Assembly: GCA_963514095.1 (NCBI GenBank)
Contig: OY741271.1
Coordinates: 2,714,520 to 2,778,519 of the forward strand
Length of the DNA: 64,000 nucleotides
Direction of reading: 5' to 3'
Origin: Eutrigla gurnardus
Taxonomy: Eukaryota > Chordata > Actinopteri > Perciformes > Triglidae
The notes under the pieces were generated by a model. It did not search any database and was not told the DNA's origin. It worked only from the letters and a program-made list of their open reading frames with translations. Both the position numbers and the translations under genes were made by a program. Positions 1-28,402 of this stretch are shown in pieces. The stretch's first letter is position 1. Each line of letters opens with the position of its first letter.

Positions 1-46
1 TACCATTCATCTGTGATATTTTTGTGGGTTTTTCATCGTGTTCCAG

Positions 47-16456
<16,410 letters not shown>

Positions 16457-17482
16457 CACTTTACCACTGTCTTCTGTCTAGTACCACCATCGCTGTTTAC
16501 AACCTCCATGTTCCAACATCTCTGGCTCTCTTCCTGTGTGCTTTAACTATTTAACCAACTAGAATCAAACTCTCACATCAGTGTTAACCTTCAGCCAGAT
16601 TCCTCTTTTAAAACCCAGAATCTCCCAAAGATGAACACACAGACACGTCTTCCCCCTCATCGCTCCCCTCCCGGTTTTATTCTCATCGCCTCGTTCAGTA
16701 CTCGTCATTTAGGGAGGAAGAAGCACCTTTTCACTATGATAAGCCAGACTCTTATCGTTACATTTCCAGTCTTGGACTCAAGTGGATGTTAGCAGGTTTG
16801 TGTGAGCTGGTGTATGGTGACGGGCTAGCTCAGTGGGCTAGCTCAGTGATACCGCTCACACCAGAGGAGCAACACAGATAATGGATTCAGCTACATGTGA
16901 ACGATTACAGGACTCGAACCAGCGAGCGTTAGAAGTACGGTGACCTCCTGACCTGCGTCCACGCTGTAACGCCTTTCATTGTAGAGAAGTCAGATGGAGC
17001 CGTTGCTTCTAACCACCTGGCTCTGGTTCAGTCCAGCACGTGGTCTTCATGGTGCCGGTTCCCTGACCCGGTCGCACCTGCTGCTCCGTGTTCCGGCGCC
17101 CCCGGTCCTCCGAGCAGGAGAACCTCTCACAGCAGCTTCTGGTGGTTTGTCTCACGCTCTCGCAACACCGCCGCTGTGTTTCACATGTGACCCGCGTGTT
17201 CCTCAGTCTGATCCTGATCCAGAATAACGTGGTGGAGGCGTTTTCACATTTATTAAAAGGTTTAAAAAGGGAAGTTTCTAAAGTTGCTGACAGAAGGGCT
17301 GAAGAAGATGTTGTGGTTCGTCCTGAAAAACCCAAAGAGAACAGCTGTTTCCTTGGTTTTCTGCCCCCCCCCCCCCCCTGCTGGCTTTGTGCATAGTGAT
17401 ATCTTTCAGAATAAAAAAAGAATCTTGTCCTTAATAAAAGGCTTTAAAGTGTTTGTAAGACAGTATTTTGATACACAATAAA
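16457..17482 (+). other. flna: probable flna 3' UTR with poly(A) signal
   Basis: The stretch after the stop has no coding signal and ends with AATAAA at 17477-17482. Weaker AATAAA-like sites occur at about 17411 and 17434. The extent is inferred. Confidence 0.55.
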
Positions 17483-19075
17483 GTTGTCTAAGTATTTTTC
17501 TGTCAATCAAATGGCTGTTTGTTTTATGTCCTAAAACTTCGGTGTTATTATGAATCTGACAAACTTGATATTCCAACACCTGACACCTGTGTTATTAATA
17601 ATACTCATAATAATGAGCAGTAAAAGCGTTCAGTGTGAAGTAACATGGAGACGCAGTGAAGCCAACACCCTTCCTGGAGGGCTCGGCTCCTTATAGGGCC
17701 GACTGGCTTCCTGCCTCCAGGGGGCGCTGCAGGACAGTGAGCGGCAACCTTTTTTTTCAAGGGCCATTTATTTAAATGACATAATAAAGACCAACTTGAT
17801 GCCCCAAGAGTCTGTACTAAGTCTGAGTTCCTCAAGAAGAAACTTTAATAAACACGATGAAAGAAAATAAAGGACCTGGAGGGCATAAAACCGGTATTCC
17901 AGACCTGATCGATCCTGGGCCTGATTGATCCTGGGCATGATGACTATGTTTTTATATTTTTAAAAGTAATGTCTTGTCTCAGTCTTGAACTGGTGTTTGT
18001 CATAAAAGAACACATTTAAATGCATGGAAATTAATCTTCATATTAATAGATATTCCTTATCAAGCCCAAAATGTTTCATATGAAAACATTCATGAAAGAA
18101 ATATGAAGTGAAATGTAATTTCTGTATTTCTTTAGAAATCGGCTCGTTTGATCATGTACTTATTTATTGTTGGTGGTGACAAAATATTAGTTATCTATTT
18201 CTGATTAGTATTTTCAAAGAGAGTATTGCGGGCGAGGCCACCATGATGGGGTTCTGGAACATCTGTCTGATTCCAGACGACGGGGATTCAGGGCAAAGAG
18301 CAAAAACCTCCCGAGGACGTGGCAAGTCTGTTGCTGGGGTTAGTTCTGCCCATCCCCAAAGTGGTGCTGCAGATCTGATGAACCGACAACAAGTGTTGAA
18401 GCAACAGTCAACATGGAAGACAAATAAAGTCCAGGTCCAGGAAAGACGACATAGAACATAAAAGGACGTTTGCATCTTTTGCCAGGTTCTACTGTAACTG
18501 GTTCTGGGGTCTTCGTGACTAAGCAACAACAACAGGAAGTACACACCGGTTTGTCTGGTCGCCCACATGTATTAGGACTGAAGCACACTAATATTTTAAA
18601 CATCATATTCATCATTAAAGTAATTTACATCTGTCAATGATTGACATGTAGGCTACCTTCAACGTAAAATCAGAGTGTATTTACAAAAGCACCAAAATAA
18701 AAGCATCCTGGGTCAGGATCCCTCCTATCTCCCCCAAAGTCCCCACTGGAAGGTCACCATAGAGGTGACACATCATGTGATCACCCATGGGGCATTCAAG
18801 TGCAGTGGTTTTATATTTTGAACAGGGATATGTTTATATATAAGGTCTTTGTATCGGTAACATCATTAAACATTCCTGTCCTGGCTGTCCTACAACCTGT
18901 CTCACTCTCACTGTGTCAGTGTTTGTGGGTTGGACCTCCTTCCTCAAGCATGTTGCCTTGAAGCTGTTTCTTTGTTCACGTCTGTATGATGATTGGACTC
19001 AGCCTTATCAATAACTTAGTTATGAACCAGCATGATTGATGATTGATCATTTCCCACCGTATCTACTACTTATGT
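17483..19075. other. intergenic, no recognisable gene
   Basis: AT-rich sequence with short non-conserved open frames on both strands. I found no exon-like, RNA-like or transposon-end signal that I can support. Confidence 0.6.
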
Positions 19076-19225
19076 GGCGTTCACACCGGACGCGATAGAC
19101 GCGAATACAATCGCACGCGTGTATCGCGCCGCTTGATCATTTTGGACTATTCGCTTCATTCGCGTCATTCGCTTCATTCGCGTCATTCGCGCATGACGCT
19201 AATTTTTGAACCGGTGCTGCTCTAG

Positions 19226-19402
19226 TGGGGGAAACGAGGGCAGCGCCGGCGGGGAGCCGGCGGGTCACGTCGGCGGACCCTCCTCCTCCGCCTCGGGTTA
19301 CCCGATGCCAGAGTCCGTGAGCCTCCTCCGGGAGCCACGTCCCTCGCACCTCTCCCCAGGGAGAGTCGGGGCCACATTCGACTACGACCTCAGATCAGAC
19401 GA

Positions 19403-19444
<42 letters not shown>

Positions 19445-19682
19445 TAAACTATCTAGGATTCCCTCAGTAGCGGCGAGCGAAGAGGGAAGAGCCCAGCGCT
19501 GAATCCCCGTCCGACGGGCGGGCGGACGTGGGAAATGTGGCGTAGGCCTACGGAAGACCGCTTGCCCGGTGTCGCTCGGGGGCCTCCTTCTGATCGAGGC
19601 TCAGCCCGTGGACGGTGTGAGGCCGGTAACGGCCCCCGTCGCTCCGGGGTCCGGTCTTCCCGAGTCGGGTTGTTTGGGAATG
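19226..19682 (+). pseudogene. ITS2 / 28S rRNA 5'-end fragment (dispersed rDNA)
   Basis: From about 19384 the sequence is the 28S rRNA 5' end: gacctcagatcagacgagac, cccgctgaatttaagcatat, tcagtagcggcgagcgaaga. It continues to cgggttgtttgggaatg and then stops. The GC-rich 158 bp before it is ITS2-like. Only some 300 nt of 28S remain, with small indels (for example ggaaaataaact in the core), so it is a pseudogene and not an rRNA gene. Confidence 0.93.
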
Positions 19683-20076
19683 AGCTCAAACATATCTTTG
19701 ACATGTATTGTTACTTATCAGTTGATACAAACACAAATACTGATATAAGATAATGTCAGCTTATATATCCGCCTGGCTGATTTATTTGCAAGCTTAATGA
19801 CAGCTTATTGGTCTGTGTCAATATTTAGACATTTGAATCCACCAGGAATTAACAAACCAAATCCCCCCAAAAACCCAAAGAAATAAAGCTTCCTCAAGAG
19901 ATGACGAAGCAAATGACTAAAAACAGCTAAAAACAGCTCATCTGTCTGTCAGCTCATCTGTCTGTCGGCTTGAACTCGTCGCTGATTGGATGTCGCGGCG
20001 CGATGCCGCCTGAAAAGTTCAATATTTTCAACTTTATTCGCGTCGCTTCAGACGCGCCATTCGCGCCATCGCGTGG

Positions 20077-20818
20077 TACAGACACGCCAACTCCGGCAGC
20101 GACGGATACGGACGCAACGGACCGTCGAACGCACCGGCGAGTGGGCAGGTCTGTGTTCAAGTTGGATCAATTGGATAGACGTCCTGCGAAGTGGGCGGGA
20201 CTTGAGTTTCGCTCTGCCGTTTCCAACATGGCGGCCGGGCCACAAACGATCTCATTTTACAGTTAAACTACACGCTAAAGCATGTTTCTGAAAACATTTG
20301 AGGCGGGAAATGTGTAGGTAGACACACCAACTCCGGCAACGGACGTCAAATTAACGGATCCCATTCATTGTCTATGTAGAGCAGGAGCTCCGCATGATGG
20401 ATACGGCACGTCGAGTTGACGGCCCAGTCGCCGTATGTGAATTTGCATAAAGTTCGATAGATTGAACTTTATGCAAATGACGTCCGTCCAACGCAATGCC
20501 GCCGGCTCCAGAAACTTCGTTCAAACTATCAAACTAGGCAGTGTTGATCAAATATGAATCCAGATTCTGTTACTGCACTACACATTTCCCGCCTCAAATG
20601 TTTTCAGAAACATGCTTTAGCGTGTAGTTTAACTGTAAAATGAGATCGTTTGTGGCCCGGCCGCCATGTTGGAAACGGCAGAGCGAAACTCAAGTCCCGC
20701 CCACTTCCCAGGACGTCTATCCAATTGATCCAACTTGAACACAGAATCGCCCACTCGCCGGTGCGTTCGGCCGTCCGTTCCGTCCGTATCCGTCGCTGCC
20801 GGAGTTGGTGTGTCTGTA
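20077..20818. mobile_element. fold-back element with about 240-bp inverted arms
   Basis: The arm 20077-20317 recurs in inverted orientation at about 20578-20818. Both contain tacagacacgcc or tacagacacacc, ctccggcagcgacggatacg, catggcggccgggccacaaa and aggcgggaaatgtgtag. The ends carry TA, and the spacer is about 260 bp. The spacer itself has a 15-bp perfect hairpin (atttgcataaagttc) near 20441-20480. Confidence 0.9.
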
Positions 20819-21113
20819 CCACCAGACGCTCCATTCGCTTCATTCGCGAATGATTCGCGCCATTCGCGCCATTCGCGCCGCGTCTCATCGCGCCAGACGC
20901 TCCATTCGCGTCGCCTCCGCCTGAATCGCGTGTCATCGCGCCATTTACATTGATTTTCAATGTAGAGTCGCCGCTCAATTCGCGTCTATCGCGTTCGGTG
21001 TGAACGCCCCTTTATGCTGTCACTCATGATGCCACGCCCCTCTCATTTGGCACCACGCCCCGCCCGCCAAAATAACATCAGGAGATTAATTTGCCATTTA
21101 AGGGTTAAATAAT

Positions 21114-21177
<64 letters not shown>
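21114..21177 (+). repeat. (TTA)n microsatellite
   Basis: About 20 uninterrupted tta/att triplets. Confidence 0.97.
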
Positions 21178-21312
21178 CATTTATTGTTCAATATCACATT
21201 TCTGACGTGATGTTATTTACTCATCAAATGTGTCATAAAGAATAATAAAGAAAGGCCTGATTGTTAATCTTTTCATACTTTTTATAGTTACTCGCTTCAG
21301 TTGGAGCTCTTC

Positions 21313-21427
21313 CAAGAACTAGACCAAGTCTGACCAAGGACCAGGCCAGGTCTGACAAGAACCAGACCAGGTCTGACCAAGGACCAGGCCAGGTCTGACC
21401 AAGAACCAGGTCTGACCAAGGACCAGA
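21313..21427 (+). repeat. minisatellite of accaggtctgaccaagg units
   Basis: Four to five imperfect copies of a unit of about 18-35 bp built on gaccaggccaggtctgacc. There is no other feature in 21430-22180. Confidence 0.85.
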
Positions 21428-22185
21428 GCAGTCAGAAATATTGAAGATCTTTGACACAGAGGAACAACATCAATGTGCTATTTACTCCTAATGAACGGTA
21501 CATTTTAACAGCAGGATTAGTTCTGTGGACCTCTGACCCTCCTTCAGTCTATGTTTATGGACTCGAGGAGGCAGATTCAGTCAGTCAGGTTTCGTGAGTC
21601 TGGGTCTGTTGGTCCACTAAAGGGGAACTTTAACTGAGTGACCCACGACGACGAGTCCTCCGCTGATCCACCTTCTCTAGTCTGTGTAACTCCTAGCATC
21701 GGGTCAGCTGATGGACTGGGACGTTAAAATCACATTTTACAGCGTATTAAGACAGCAATGGTTTTGATGGTTTTATTGTGTAAACGTTGCCTGGTGTTAG
21801 CAGCAGCTGACCCGGTCAACGGAGACTCGACCCGGATCCTTTTACTGATCCGGGTCAGCTTGTGAGTGAGTCTTCTCATCTCCGTTGACCCGTGGGGGGT
21901 CTGTTCAGAACCAGCAGGTGGGGAGTGGAAGTGGAGAGTCCACGCTGACAGCACGCTCCAACAAACATTTACTCATTACCTTTATTAATCCCAATAGAAA
22001 GTCTTGTGCTCCATGTTATAATATACAATAACTAAGAATAAATCAATAAAATATAGGTTAAGTAAAAATATAACAATACAATACAATACATTACAAGATC
22101 AGTGTTATTATTTTATTATTTACATATATACAGTATATGATTATATGTATATACTGTATATAATCATATATATAGATAATATATA

Positions 22186-22874
22186 CACTACTCACAAAAA
22201 GTTATATAATTATATTTGGCTTTCAGGTGAAATTTATGGCTACAGTTCAGGCTACAGTGATATTATATCATGAAAGTAGGGCATTTAAGTAGAAGCATGC
22301 GATGGTGATTTCCTCATCTCAAACTATTTATTGAAACAAAAGCCAGCAGCAGTGGTGGATATACCACAACAAAACATGTCACTGTCTCAATAACTTGTCA
22401 TGTGACCAAAGGACGTCCACGTCTCTGCTTTCTGGGACTCTTCCAGTCTCTCTGTGTCTCCGTAGCAACCTGCTGATGACACTCTGTGACTCTCTAAGCT
22501 CATTGGCCACTTCCCTCTGACAACATCCTGTTAGCATGGCGAGGTGCTCTTGATCACTTGTTAGGTGTCGTCTTGGTCTCATGATGTCAACATGTGAACA
22601 GCATGATGAAGACGATGTTTTGAATACCAACTCTAATTGAACCAGGACATTGATTGGTCGATTCAAGGATCAAACAGCTGTTGTGAATTTTACCGTTCAG
22701 CTCTGTGTTAGAGAACAGCAAGTTGTGCAAAAACCACTGAAACATTGAACAGTTGGACATTCAAAAGTTTAGAGAAGGTCAAATTAAGTTCATCTGTAAA
22801 GGTTAAAGCGCATTTTAGGTTCATCCTGAAATTTCACCTGAAAGCCGAATATCCATAACTTTTTGTGAGTAGTG
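22186..22874. mobile_element. deleted Tc1-like element, copy 1
   Basis: The inverted ends start cactactcacaaaaagtta (the right end reads taactttttgtgagtagtg). The minus strand keeps a short piece of transposase N-terminus, MRPRRHLTSDQEHLAMLTG and VISRLLRRHRETGRVPES, which looks like the helix-turn-helix of Tc1 transposases. The catalytic DDE part is gone. Confidence 0.85.
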
Positions 22875-22911
22875 TGTACAGTATATGTGTGTGTATATAT
22901 ACACTTATATA

Positions 22912-22999
22912 TTTCTGATGGTCTCTGATGGTTTCCGTTGGTTACAGATGGTTGCTGATGGTCTCTGATAGTTGCTGATTGTTTCTGATGGTCTCTGAG
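22912..22999 (+). repeat. short tandem repeat of ctgatggtctctgatgg
   Basis: Five to six imperfect copies of a unit of about 14-16 bp follow directly on the Tc1-like element. Confidence 0.85.
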
Positions 23000-23751
23000 G
23001 ACCATCAGAATTTAGCTGACCCATCCAGGGAGTGGAGGTTAGTTCCAGCTGGAGAGACTGATGGAGATGCTCTCAAGGATTTGAAACAGGAACCCGTCTT
23101 CTGGTGGTCTAAAGGCGGTCTAAAGACTACCAGTACTGTTGAGGTCTTTGGGCAGAATGGAGAGTCGAGGCTCTTGTATCGACACAGCCGGGGACCTGCG
23201 AAGAAGGACACGTTACATGACTGCCAATCAGACCTACCTAACCACGACACCCTACGGGCCTCTACGCCACTTCATCACATCATTGTGTCTTTTCAAAATA
23301 AAGATCACAGGAATTTGGTTAAACCACGTACAGGGCATCCCAGAGGCCTATACTACTCAGTAAGTTCAACATACCAGGTATCTTCCAGTCATCCAGCTTA
23401 AGTAACCCTTACAAAGACAATCAGAGATCAGCGGTCACACAAAGCTGGTTATCAACTCGTTAACTCAACCCAGGGTTTACCTGTCCAGCTATGAGCGCGT
23501 GCACATGAAAGAGGCGGGGTTTGCAGCATTTGACCAATCACAAACATGGATCAGTCCACGGGCAGCGGAGCGGCGTATTTCACGCACGAGGAGCGAACCA
23601 TAATTTTATAAAACTACGAAGAAGTTAAACATATAAAACAGGTAAAAAGCAACAGTTTTATCTGCCAAATGCAGGAAGGAGAGCTGGCAAAAACTCACCG
23701 ACTGTGTGAATGTGTAAGCCGTATTAATAGTATTAATAGTATTAATAGTCG

Positions 23752-23935
23752 GCGTGCAGGTGGTGGAGTGGTTAGAGCCCATGCCATGTAGGCACGTACG
23801 CAAACGCAGCAGACCTCGGTTTGAATCCTGGTTGAAGGTCCTCTGCTGCATGTCACACCCCCCTCTCTCTCTTATCTATCCACTGCTAATAAAAGGCATT
23901 TATGCCTGAAAAAATCTAAAAAAAATAGTATTAAT
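23752..23935 (+). mobile_element. tRNA-derived SINE
   Basis: Pol III boxes are visible: A-box like gtggagtggttagagccc and B-box like ggtttgaatcc. A unique body and an A-rich tail (ctgaaaaaatctaaaaaaa) follow. It is not a functional tRNA. Confidence 0.8.
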
Positions 23936-24007
23936 AGTTATATAATATCACTGCCCCAGCCTATAAGGACACTACTAGACCTGACTGATTAAATAAACAT
24001 GTTAACT

Positions 24008-24170
24008 GTGCTGATAGCTCAGTGGTAGAGATACTGCCCCATGTTCTGAAGCTCTCTGCAGCGGTCCTGGGTTCGAATCCACCCTGCTGCCCTCTTTTAA
24101 ATGGTGTCGTCCCTCTCTCTCATCCCTTTATCTCTCACGCAATAAAAGGCCAAACATAACTTTAAAAACA
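24008..24170 (+). mobile_element. tRNA-derived SINE (second family member)
   Basis: A-box tagctcagtggtagag and B-box ggttcgaatcc, then a pyrimidine-rich body and gcaataaaaggccaaac, ending in an A-rich run. The layout matches the SINE 90 bp upstream, but the head differs. Confidence 0.8.
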
Positions 24171-24800
24171 TGAATGTGTTGCTTAGATGTATTCTTATAA
24201 CGTGGTTTATGACAATATTAGCCTAATTCTTTCAGCTGCAATCCCGGCGGTGTAAAACGGACTTGGGAGCAAATAAAATAAATAAAAAAACATAATTCAA
24301 AGTGGTCAGTAGGCTGTACACTGACACAGATAAGTCATTCCCTCCGATGAGAATCTGGATCTCTCATATAAAACATCGCTCTCGGAACATGAGCTCTCCT
24401 AAGAGACCCTCTCATAATCCACGCACCAAGGTTTGTTTGTTTGTTTTTTATCCGCTCCATGGGATCTTTTACAAATGGTGATGCCATTTTCCAAGACAGC
24501 TGATTGGTCAGTCGGCGGTGTGTTTCTCCACGTTGATCTCTTATCAGGAACATAACCTGCTCCGGAGCAGGTTAGCTCTGCAGCGTAAGTTACCATGGCG
24601 ATCTACCCCGGTAAGAAGTGAACCAGCGTCGTAGAACGGAAAACCCAGAGTTAACGCTTAAGTTACCTCGCTAAGCCCAAATCCTGCTTGCTAGTACAGG
24701 CCTCTGGCCTCTTAGATTTCCCTCTCTTGTGTCCAAGCTCCTCCCTGAGACCTGACCCAGCTGCAATCAGACCTGGTGATGTGTGTGTGTGTGTACTGAC

Positions 24801-24936
24801 CTGACAGCGTGGCCCTCGAACCCGAGCGCTGTGATGAAGATGTTGATGAGGACGGTGAAGAAGACGAACACTGTTGCTACGTTGTTCATCGTGTTCAGCT
24901 TGGCCTGTTTCCTCACATCGTTAAGATCGTACTTCA
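24801..24936 (-). CDS. ninjurin exon 3: second membrane segment
   Basis: The acceptor is gccagcag and the donor gtcagt. It begins in phase 1 with (V)KYDLNDVRKQAKLNTMNN and ends GFEGHAV plus two bases. Confidence 0.88.
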
Positions 24937-26134
24937 CTGCTGGCACAGGATCACACAGTGAGCTAGGACACTACTGGTGAGACACGAGGCACACCAGGGA
25001 CACGAGAGACACAACAGACACAAGAGACAAGGGACAGAAGAGACAGAAGCAAGTGAAGGAAGTGACCATGTTTGGACTGTGGATGAGCGACAGGTTAATT
25101 TGATGAACCCAAGCGGTAGAGTGGCACCCCGAGCAGCACCCTTACTGGATCTGGATCCATCTGTATTCTGGTGTGAAGCTGCTAACAAAGTTAGCTTCAT
25201 GATTCAAGGTCACCTTTACAGTCAAGTGTTAAAGTCATCTTAGTAGCTAACTGCACTGGTCGCGACCTGTCAATCAGCAGGTAGCCCAGACCCTAAAGCA
25301 TCCCCTGCTTTCTGGTCTGTTGGACTCTAAATGGACCATAATGTACTAAATGAACATAATGCTGGATTCAAGAAGACTTGAAACTAGAGATTGAGACCAT
25401 AAACTCCTACAATGTTTACTGAGATAAATCATCAATATCATACAATCAGAGATGAGTCGCCCCCTGGTGGCCAGCAGAGAGAATGCAGCTTTAAGGACCT
25501 TCAGCTTAGCTTCACTTCTCAGACCTGGAGGTTGCCTCCTGGCCCTGGACTTCCTTGACTCCTCCTGTCTGTAAAGATTCTACGATCACAGGTATGTTTG
25601 CAAGGTGCACTAAACGTGAGTGACTTGCCGATGAAGACGAGCAGCAGCCCCACTACAACCTGCAGTGTGATGGACAGAGACAGTAGGACAATGAGGGGGA
25701 TGTAGAAACGGTAATGGGGTCCCACATAGAGGACGGTCTTCAGCTGGGATGAGTTGGCCATCAGCAAGGCCACATCCAACATGCTCTGGGCCGCACTCTT
25801 CTTCGTGGCGTAGTGGTTCATGTTGATGTGGCGAGACGCCTTTCGAGACTGGCCAGTCTGGGCCTGCACAGTGGAGAGGGCAGGTGGATTGGTTGGTTGG
25901 TTGGTTGGTTGGTTAGTTGGTTGGTTGGGTGATTAGTTAGCTAGTTGGTTGGTTGGTTGGTTGGTTGGTTGGTTGATTAGTTAGCTAGTTGGTTGGATGA
26001 TTAGTTAGCTAGTTGGTTGGTTAGTTGGTTGGATGATTAGTTAGCTAGTTGGTTGGTTGGTTGGTAGGTTGGTTGATTAGTTAGCTAGTTGGTTGGTTTT
26101 TAGTTGGTTGGTCGATTAGTTGGTTGGTTGGTTG

Positions 26135-26207
<73 letters not shown>

Positions 26208-27640
26208 AGAAGCTGGAAAGTGGACCGTAGTATGTTAGCTAGTCCTGGAAGGTCTCTTCTATTACAGTGCCAGCATACCTGCCCTTTGAAACGCTGGCCC
26301 TCCAACTGAATGGTCCAACTCCAACTATTTTAGTCATGTATATCACCCACCCAAAGTAAACAAGGATTTTATTAATGACGTCTCTGCTTTCCTGACTCAC
26401 ATCTGCTCACTCTCCTCAAATGTAATTCTTGGTGATTTTAATATCCACATGGACAACTTCAATCAGGCCCTTCCCAATGATTTTACATCCTGCCTAGTCA
26501 GCTTTGGTTTAAAACAATACAGCGATTTCCCTACCCATACTAAAGGACATATTTTGGATCAGGTCTGCTGCTCTGGTGTCACTCCCCTCAACTGTTCTGC
26601 TGATAATCTTCCCATCTCGGATCACATGCTAATTTCAACTGTAGCTCAACACTCTGTAGTCACTCTCACTACATGTATTGCCAGTCTCCCCCATATCAGC
26701 CATTCCTGCACTCCTGATCAACTGGTTACCCACTACAGCAATGGTCTCCAAACTTTGCTCAACTCACTCACTCCTGTAAAAACTTCTGTCTCATTCACCC
26801 ACTCTACGCCATGGTTCTCACCCCATCTATAACAACTATAAGCCAAAGGACGTCAACTTGAGCGGCTTTTCAAGAACACCGGACTCTCTGTTCATCAACA
26901 AATGTACCACACCCACATCCTCCACTATAAAGACACACTCTCTTCAGTCAAATCCCAATATAATGCAGGTCTAATCAGTGCTGATGATGGTAACTCTCGG
27001 GCCCTGTTCTCACTAGTTAATAATACACTGCACCCTCCAAACTATTTTCCTCCATCTTTTTATTCTACAGATCACTGTAATTCATTAAATTTTTCAATGC
27101 AAAAATAATCAAGATCCACCACCACCTGACCTATGCCACCTGCAGTCCATCTCCTCCACATTTCCATGCCCCCCTTTCTCAATCATTCTCAAGCTTCCAA
27201 CTGCCCCCTGCTGTTGACATCTCGGACCTCACCCTCAAATCCAAAAAAATCCACTTGACAATCTTAGTTAGTTAGTGAGTGAGTGAGTGAGTGAGTGAGT
27301 GAGTGAGTGAGTGAGTGAGTGAGTGAGTGAGTGAGTGAGTGAATTAGTTAGTTGGTTCTTGTTGAGGACTGATAAACAAAGTGACACCTTCACTGTTCTC
27401 CCCTCAGGATTGTCTGAATGATCTGTACTTGTGCCCATTTCCTGAGTCACTGGTTGCTTCCAAACACTGGTGCTATGTGTTTAGTTAACATGCTTGTGGT
27501 TGTCGGGGCAACGTGGGTGTGGCCAAGCAACAGGTGATGACTCACCTGGACGAGAGATAGAGGCAACAAGACTCAACATGCTGTGGAGCTTTCTCCAGGA
27601 CTCCACTAGACCACATCAGTGGCAAACGAGCCCTCTCCTG

Positions 27641-27680
<40 letters not shown>

Positions 27681-28357
27681 TACTCACAAAAAGTTAGGGA
27701 TATTTGGCTTTCGGGTGAAATTTATGGAAAATGTAAAGAGTTCACACTATATCATGAAAGTAAGGAATTTAAGTAGAAGCATGCAATGGTGATTTCCTCA
27801 TCTCAAACCATTTATTGAAACAAAAGCCAGCAGCAGTGGTGGTTATACCACGTTAAAAAATATCAATATCTCAATAACTTATCATGTCACCAAAGGACGT
27901 CCACGTCTCTGCTTTCTGGGACTCTTCCAGTCTCTCTGTATCTCTGTAGCAACCTGCTGATGACACTGTGACACTCTATGCTCAGTGGCCACTTCCCTCT
28001 AACAACATTCTGAAGCAATGATGAGGTACTCTTGATCACTTGTTAGGTGTCGTCTTGGTCTCATAATGTAAAAATGTGAACAACATGATGAAGACGATGT
28101 TTTGAATACCAACTCTAATTGAACCAGGACATTGATTGGTCGATTCAAGGATCAAGCATCTGTCATGAATGTTGCTGTTCAGCTCCTTGAGAAGAGCAAG
28201 TTGTGCAAAAAGTACTGGAACATTGAACAGTTGGATATTCAAAAGTTTAGAGAAGGTAAAATTAAGTTCACCTGTAAGGGTTATAATGCATTTTAGGTTC
28301 ATCATGAAATTTCACCTGAAAGCCGGATATCCTTAACTTTTTGTGAGTAGTGGAGTA

Positions 28358-28402
<45 letters not shown>

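Larger units (their letters stand above)
19076..21008. mobile_element. composite DNA transposon with near-identical inverted ends
   Basis: The ends read ggcgttcacaccg, one differing base, then acgcgatagacgcgaat, in inverted orientation at 19076 and 21008. The interior is packed with short gcgcgccattcgcg-type repeats and holds an rDNA fragment and a large palindrome. No transposase is visible. Confidence 0.75.
23458..24655. mobile_element. putative Harbinger-like MITE carrying two SINEs
   Basis: The ends gttaactcaacccagggttt and aaacccagagttaac are inverted relatives. No transposase is present. The boundary call is tentative. Confidence 0.5.

Noticed and set aside
18191..18615. Overlapping 70-125-codon ORFs on both strands
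   Set aside because: No conserved motif, splice context or neighbour support; likely chance.
19226..19682. Functional 28S rRNA gene
   Set aside because: Only the first few hundred bases plus an ITS2-like piece, with indels, and no 5.8S or remaining 28S.
23752..24170. Two tRNA genes
   Set aside because: Pol III box A and B motifs are present, but each is followed by a SINE body and an A-rich tail. No cloverleaf with a sound acceptor stem was seen.
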